Origin: Anthonomus grandis grandis
Lineage: Eukaryota > Arthropoda > Insecta > Coleoptera > Curculionidae
Assembly (NCBI RefSeq): GCF_022605725.1
Contig: NC_065563.1
Coordinates: forward strand, 8,830,518 to 8,894,517
Length of the DNA stretch: 64,000 bases
Reading direction: 5' to 3'
Each line of letters starts with the position of its first letter. The stretch's first letter is position 1. Position numbers and translations under genes: made by a program. This document shows, one piece after another, positions 34,401 to 40,400 of this stretch. Under the pieces are notes generated by a model. The model ran no database searches. It worked only from the letters and a program-made list of their open reading frames with translations, and was not told where the DNA came from.

Positions 34401-37400
34401 TCGATTGTGATCGGCGGAGGCAAGAATTTCTCTGAAAATCAGAAACTTGAAAATGGTTTTAAGACTTTCCCTACCACTGTAGATCAGTCTTTGAGTGAAA
34501 TAAAAGTTTCTATTTCCCAAATTTCCGCCAATCTAAACAACATAGGGAAGCAGCACACACAAATAAGTGAGCCAATTGACAAAAATGATACAACCAAGAA
34601 TCTGGAACATCAAAATCAAACAAACTATGGATCAGAGATACCTAAAAGGCCAACTCCAACATCCAAACTGCTCGAGGCCCAAAATACTAAAATGAATGAG
34701 CTTATATTTGTCAATGATGATGTGCCAAAACAAAAAGACAGACAGGTTAGTAGAAATCCACCTAGTAGCAAGACTAACTTAACCAATGCATCATCTGGAA
34801 AGATATGCACAGGTCCAGAGCAACCGAAGTTACGCGTGGCAAATAAAAATATTGGTGAGAGAATAGCTAAATTAACTTGGATTTATCTCTCCAACCTGGA
34901 TGTGAACACTAGTCCCCAAGATATAATTGCAGTCCTAAACCCAAAATATGCTGGTGTTTATCAGTGTGTAAAACTTCAGTCAAAGTATAAAAACCCAAAT
35001 AGCGCTGCATTTAAACTTGGAATACCTGAAGAGCTGGAAACAACATACCTTTCCGAAAGCTTTTGGCCGGATACGTGGATCGTTTTAGGACACAAAGCTC
35101 AGTGGCTTCTCATAAAGCTAAACCACCTACCAGTGGAAATTTTCACAGAAGAACCCAATACCAATGCAGAAAATAGTTCTAGGAATCCCCACTCCATCAC
35201 TGCCCAAAGAAGCTGACCCTCACCCAGCCATACCTAATTGTAAGCACAAATTAAATATAGTTCATATAAATCCCTGGTCTTTATGTAATAAATTTTCAGA
35301 TATTAGGCACTTTATAGAAAAATCTAAGTATGATATAATTACAGTCTCTGAAACATGGCTTAACAATAAACTCCTTTCTGAATCTTTTTCAATAAAAAAT
35401 TTCAAGTTATATAGAAAAGACAGGGAGGGTAGGGGAGGTGGTGTCGCAATTTATGTAACTAATAAATTAAAAACAACTCTTATTGATCTGCCTTACTCAG
35501 GATATGGCATTGACCATCTTTGGATAAGTTTTAAGCATGAGGGGCAAAACATAACTGTGGGAGTAGTTTATAGGCCACCAGCAGTGGCATACTCTGAATT
35601 AAAATACTTGCATGACTTAATTTCAAAAGTGATTTGTACCTGTGACGTCTTTATATGTACAGGAGATTTTAATATTAATATTTTAAATAGCACCACTGTA
35701 GAATGTAAATTTTTATATAATATTTTTACGACTTTTAATTTGACTCAAATTAATGATAAGCCTACTAGAATAACACTAAATAGTGAATCTCTAATCGACC
35801 TGATCTTTGTAAATAATATTAACCTAGTCAAGGATCATGGTGTGATACCCTGTGATCCAATACAGACAGATCATGAGGCTGTATTTTGTACTATAAAATG
35901 TGATAAACTGAAGCCGATTAAGACTATGATATATAAAAGAGATTTTACACTGACTAACTCTGAAGAATTTAAATATTATTTAGAGCATCTAGATTGGCGT
36001 GAGTTATATAAGACTGACGATATTAATACTAAAGTAGAAATACTTAATTCTAAACTGTTAGATTTGTTTGATATGTTTTGTCCATTAAAGCTGAGAAAAT
36101 CTGGAAGTACCAGTCCACCATGGCTAACCCATAATCTAAAAAAAATGATTGAAATGAAACATAAAGCCTTTAAAAAATATATCTCAGTAAAAACTGCTTC
36201 TAGTAGAACTTATTATATTGATCTAAAAAAGTATGTCAATAAGGCTATAAAATTAGAAAAGAAGGCATATTTTTCCAATGAAATAAATAAATGTAAAGGT
36301 TCTAGTACAGATTTTTGGAAAAAAGTTGCTAATTGGAGAATTATTAATAATGAATTTACTCCCATTCCAAGTAGCATTAAAGAACCAAATATAATAAATA
36401 ATTATTTTATAGATAGTACACCTGCTGCACAGGTTGATCCTGTTCTTTTAAATGATTTTCTCAGCTCATCTATAAATTCTGATTAATTTACATTTAGACT
36501 TGTAACAGAACTTGAGGTGCTAAGGGCCTTGAACAGTGTTGGGAGCGGTGCGGTTGGGATAGACGGAGTTTCTATACGCATGTTACAATTTTGTATTTCG
36601 ACGTGTCTATGCCCTCTTGTTAATATTATAAACTCGTCTTTCATGGCTGGCGTTATTCCTGATATCTGGAAAAGGGCTCTCATAATGACTGTCCCTAAAG
36701 TATCCAGACCAACTTCTGTGGGTGAATTACGGCCAATTAGTATACTACCAACTCCATCCAAAATAATGGAAAAAATTGTAAAAACCCAAATACTAGATTA
36801 TCTTCTTCCTAAATGTATAATACCTAAATATCAGTCGGGATTTAGGGCTAACCACAGTTGTGCCACGGCCTTGTTAAAAATAAGTAGTGACATCGCAAGG
36901 TCCTTTGATAATGGTCACTGTTGCCCAACAGTGCTCATTGACATGACCAAAGCTTTTGATACTTTAAACAGTGATCTTTTATTAGCTAAATTAAATCATT
37001 ATAACCTATAGGCTAATGGATGGTTTGGCAGCTATCTGGGAAATAGGGAACAGGCAGTAAGAATTACAGATGCTGAGGGAGCAGTGAGCATCTCAAGCTG
37101 GAGGGTTGTGGGCAGGGGTGTGCCTCAGGGCTCTATCCTGGAGCCAATTTTATTTACACTTTTTACATCAGATTTGATTCAACACATAAAACACTGTAAA
37201 TACCATATGTATGCAGACGATTTACAAATCTATAGTTCAACCCCGGCTAGTGAGTTGTCCACTGTTTTAACCTTCATTAATGATGACTTGGAGCGTATCT
37301 CTCTATGGGCTAGTCAAAACTCCTTATTTATTAATTCTAAAAAAACACAGGCTATATTGTTTTCTAAAAATGAGATAAACTTAGAAACTGCCACAGCTGT

Positions 37401-40400
37401 AAAACTTAAAATTAATGATTCTGAAATTAATTGGACTAATCAAGTAAAAAAACCTTGGTTTGCACATGGATTGCAGGCTGCAATTTGATGCTCATGTAAC
37501 TCAGGTTTGTCAAAAATTATATCACAAACTCAAAATTCTGTATGAATTCAAAAATGTCTTACCCCTAATTAGTAAAAAAATTCTTACTGAAAGCCTAGTA
37601 CTTAGTATACCTGCCTACCTTAATATTGTATACGGTCCGTTCCTCAGTGAAATTAACAAATATAAAATTCAAAAAATACAAAATTCATGTGTGCGGTTTA
37701 CTAAAGATCTTTCACGCAGGGATCATGTTAGTCAGCATATTTCAGAAATTTATACTTTAAATATGGCAAAGAGAAGATTTGAAAATCTTAGCAGTCTAGT
37801 ATATAAAGTAAAAAATCTCAAAGAGCCTGCTTATTTGTCGGAGTTTTGATGGGCCGTGGAGATGCTCATTCAGTAGATATTCGCCATAAAAATATTTTTT
37901 CTATTCCTCAGCATTGCACTGAATTTTTTAAATCTTGTTTTGCCTACACAGGGATCTATACTTATAATATCTTGCCTGTGAGTTTTAAGGAAGTAAGTCA
38001 CACTACTTTTAAGCATAAAGTTAAGGACTATAATATAAGGGAGAGCAATATATCAAATAATTTATTGTGACACATAATTATTTTACTGAATATATACATA
38101 TGTATGAATAAATAGGTAGGAATATTAGCAGTCTTAGTTTTAGGTTTAGATATTTAAGCACGGTGGTTATTTCTCCTTCTGTTGGCTATTCTTTCCATCA
38201 CTTTCACGTTGGTGATGTGGTCATTTTAAAATACCTATAAATAAGAATAAGAGGAAGATTCTTATTTCTGCTCCATAGACCAAGACTAGGAAGACGTAAC
38301 ACTTGACCAGTTTAAATTTTATTTCCATTGAGATTTTGGTTGTAGTTAGTTTTAAGCCATATGTTTGATTTATTTCTAATTCTATGCATATACTTTGCAT
38401 GAGTCTTTGAAACTCGTTGCAATTAATTGCGATATTAACTGTATTATTTTGTATAGAGTATATATTAAAATACATGTAGCAGTACTTTCCACCTTTGTAT
38501 GGTATTCTTATTTTATGTCATACAATAAAGTTTATTTTATTTTATTTTTTATTTAAAAACCAGAAAAAATGTTTTTTTTTGGACTTAATACACTTTTGCT
38601 CTGAGGTACGGAAATAGATTGTCCTGTTGTGAAGAGATTCTTAGTCAGTTACCTTTTCCTTGAAACAAAATTAACATTTACTATCCATTAGAATTTTATC
38701 TGGCTTATCCATGAAAATAAAATAAATAACATCTTTACTATTATGATATGAATACAATATTATTAGAAAATAATTATGTGCACACTATGAAGGGAACAAC
38801 TGGCGAAGTTTAACCTTGTGGCCATTTCTCCACTGAACATGAACCAACCTTTATGAAAATTCTGCCCATTTATAAAGTTTGTGACTATTATAACTTATAT
38901 GCTTCCAATAGTCTGAATCAGTTTAAAAAAATTATACTAAATATACTGAAACAGAACTAAACTGATCAGTGATGTGTTGGGTATTTGTTCTTGTATTTTA
39001 TTAGTGTGGATATAATTCGATTTAAAGTAGAATGGGCCAGGAGCGTCATCAACATGCGTTGTTCCTATCTTACTTTAAAACTAAATCCCGTTCGTTGCTG
39101 GAAAATTTTACCAGTGGCGTAGTCGGTTGTCTTACTAGCGTAGTCTTTTTTTAATCGAAAAATGGTGCTTTCACAAAGTGAAAATAAAGCCAGTAAGTAA
39201 TGTTGTAATTCTATTGCATAGTTTTACTGTAAGAGTTGTTTTTTTAAAGCTTTTATTTAACTTGCAATGTATGTACAACTTTTATTTAAAATGGGCTTTA
39301 GTAATAAAATAACATTCCAATTTTGTAAAACGCCATTTATTTAAATACATTTTAGCTTTATTATTTATTCTACTGCAGACGACTGAAGAGGCGAGCATCC
39401 TAAATCATCTTCCGATTCATCTCCGTCACTCCCGCTGTCGATGTAGTCACTTTCCTCTGATGATGAACCCGTATTTACTACAAAGCATAGTTTATCCACA
39501 GATTCATCGAAGAGATTCTCCTTTTTTATCAATTCTTGCTCAAATTTTTTAACATGCTCACAAATATTACACCACTCTTCTTCGGATACTTCACTAAATT
39601 CTTGCCTTGCCTGTGCTTCGGTATCTGCTAGTTTGAATGTAGTATTATGAGCTGCTACCCAGTTTTCAACTATAGCCCATATTTTTTCAATGGGATTTAG
39701 TTCAGGGTGATAAGGAGGCAAGCGTAATACACAGTGTCTATCTTGCTCTAGCAGGTCATCCAACTTGTATTTGGTCGGAAAACGAAATTTATTTTCTTTG
39801 ATAATATTATAGAGCTGTGGCTTAGTTTTTGTGGAATCCACTGGTATTCCTTTTTCATTATATGTATTTTATTCATTACATGTATATCATTTCGTCCGTC
39901 CTAGAAGCCGTTGTGATATTCTTTTGTGTAGGGACATTATGATATGCAGCATTGTCCACAATGAGGACAGACCTTACAGGTAAATTCGGCAGTAATTGCT
40001 TTTTAACCCAGGTCATAAAATTATCGTGGTTCATATCTTTGTGATAGTCCCGAGTTTTTGTACCTGTAAGTAAATAAAGAGTAAAATATATTTATTATTT
40101 AATATGAAAATAGATGTATGACCGAAAACGCAACTAAAAGTACCTGATTTGAATATAAGTAATCCGTTGTTAACGAATCCTCTTTCAGATTGTCAGTAAA
40201 AAACTTAAAATAAAATGTGAAATTAATTTTTACCTAACTCCATTTTGCTTTAGGAGCAGTCTTAAACTGCTTACGCTGATCGATTCCGTTAATAATTGGC
40301 GATCGTTGATTTTTTGTAACACACCTACAATTTGACCATATTTGAACAGTGCTTGTACAATAATTAGTTTAATTACATAACCTTTAATGTCGGTAGTTTC

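Larger units (their letters stand above)
33950..38560 (+). mobile_element. PHD-type LINE, second copy, ORF2 mutated
   Basis: Two overlapping frames (ORF1 34059-35216, ORF2 35164-38070) and a 3-prime UTR with AATAAAG near 38525 followed by TTTTATTTTATTT. ORF1 has the same N-terminal zinc finger as the LINE at 12770, so the two belong to related lineages although their RT sequences differ. Confidence 0.85.
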
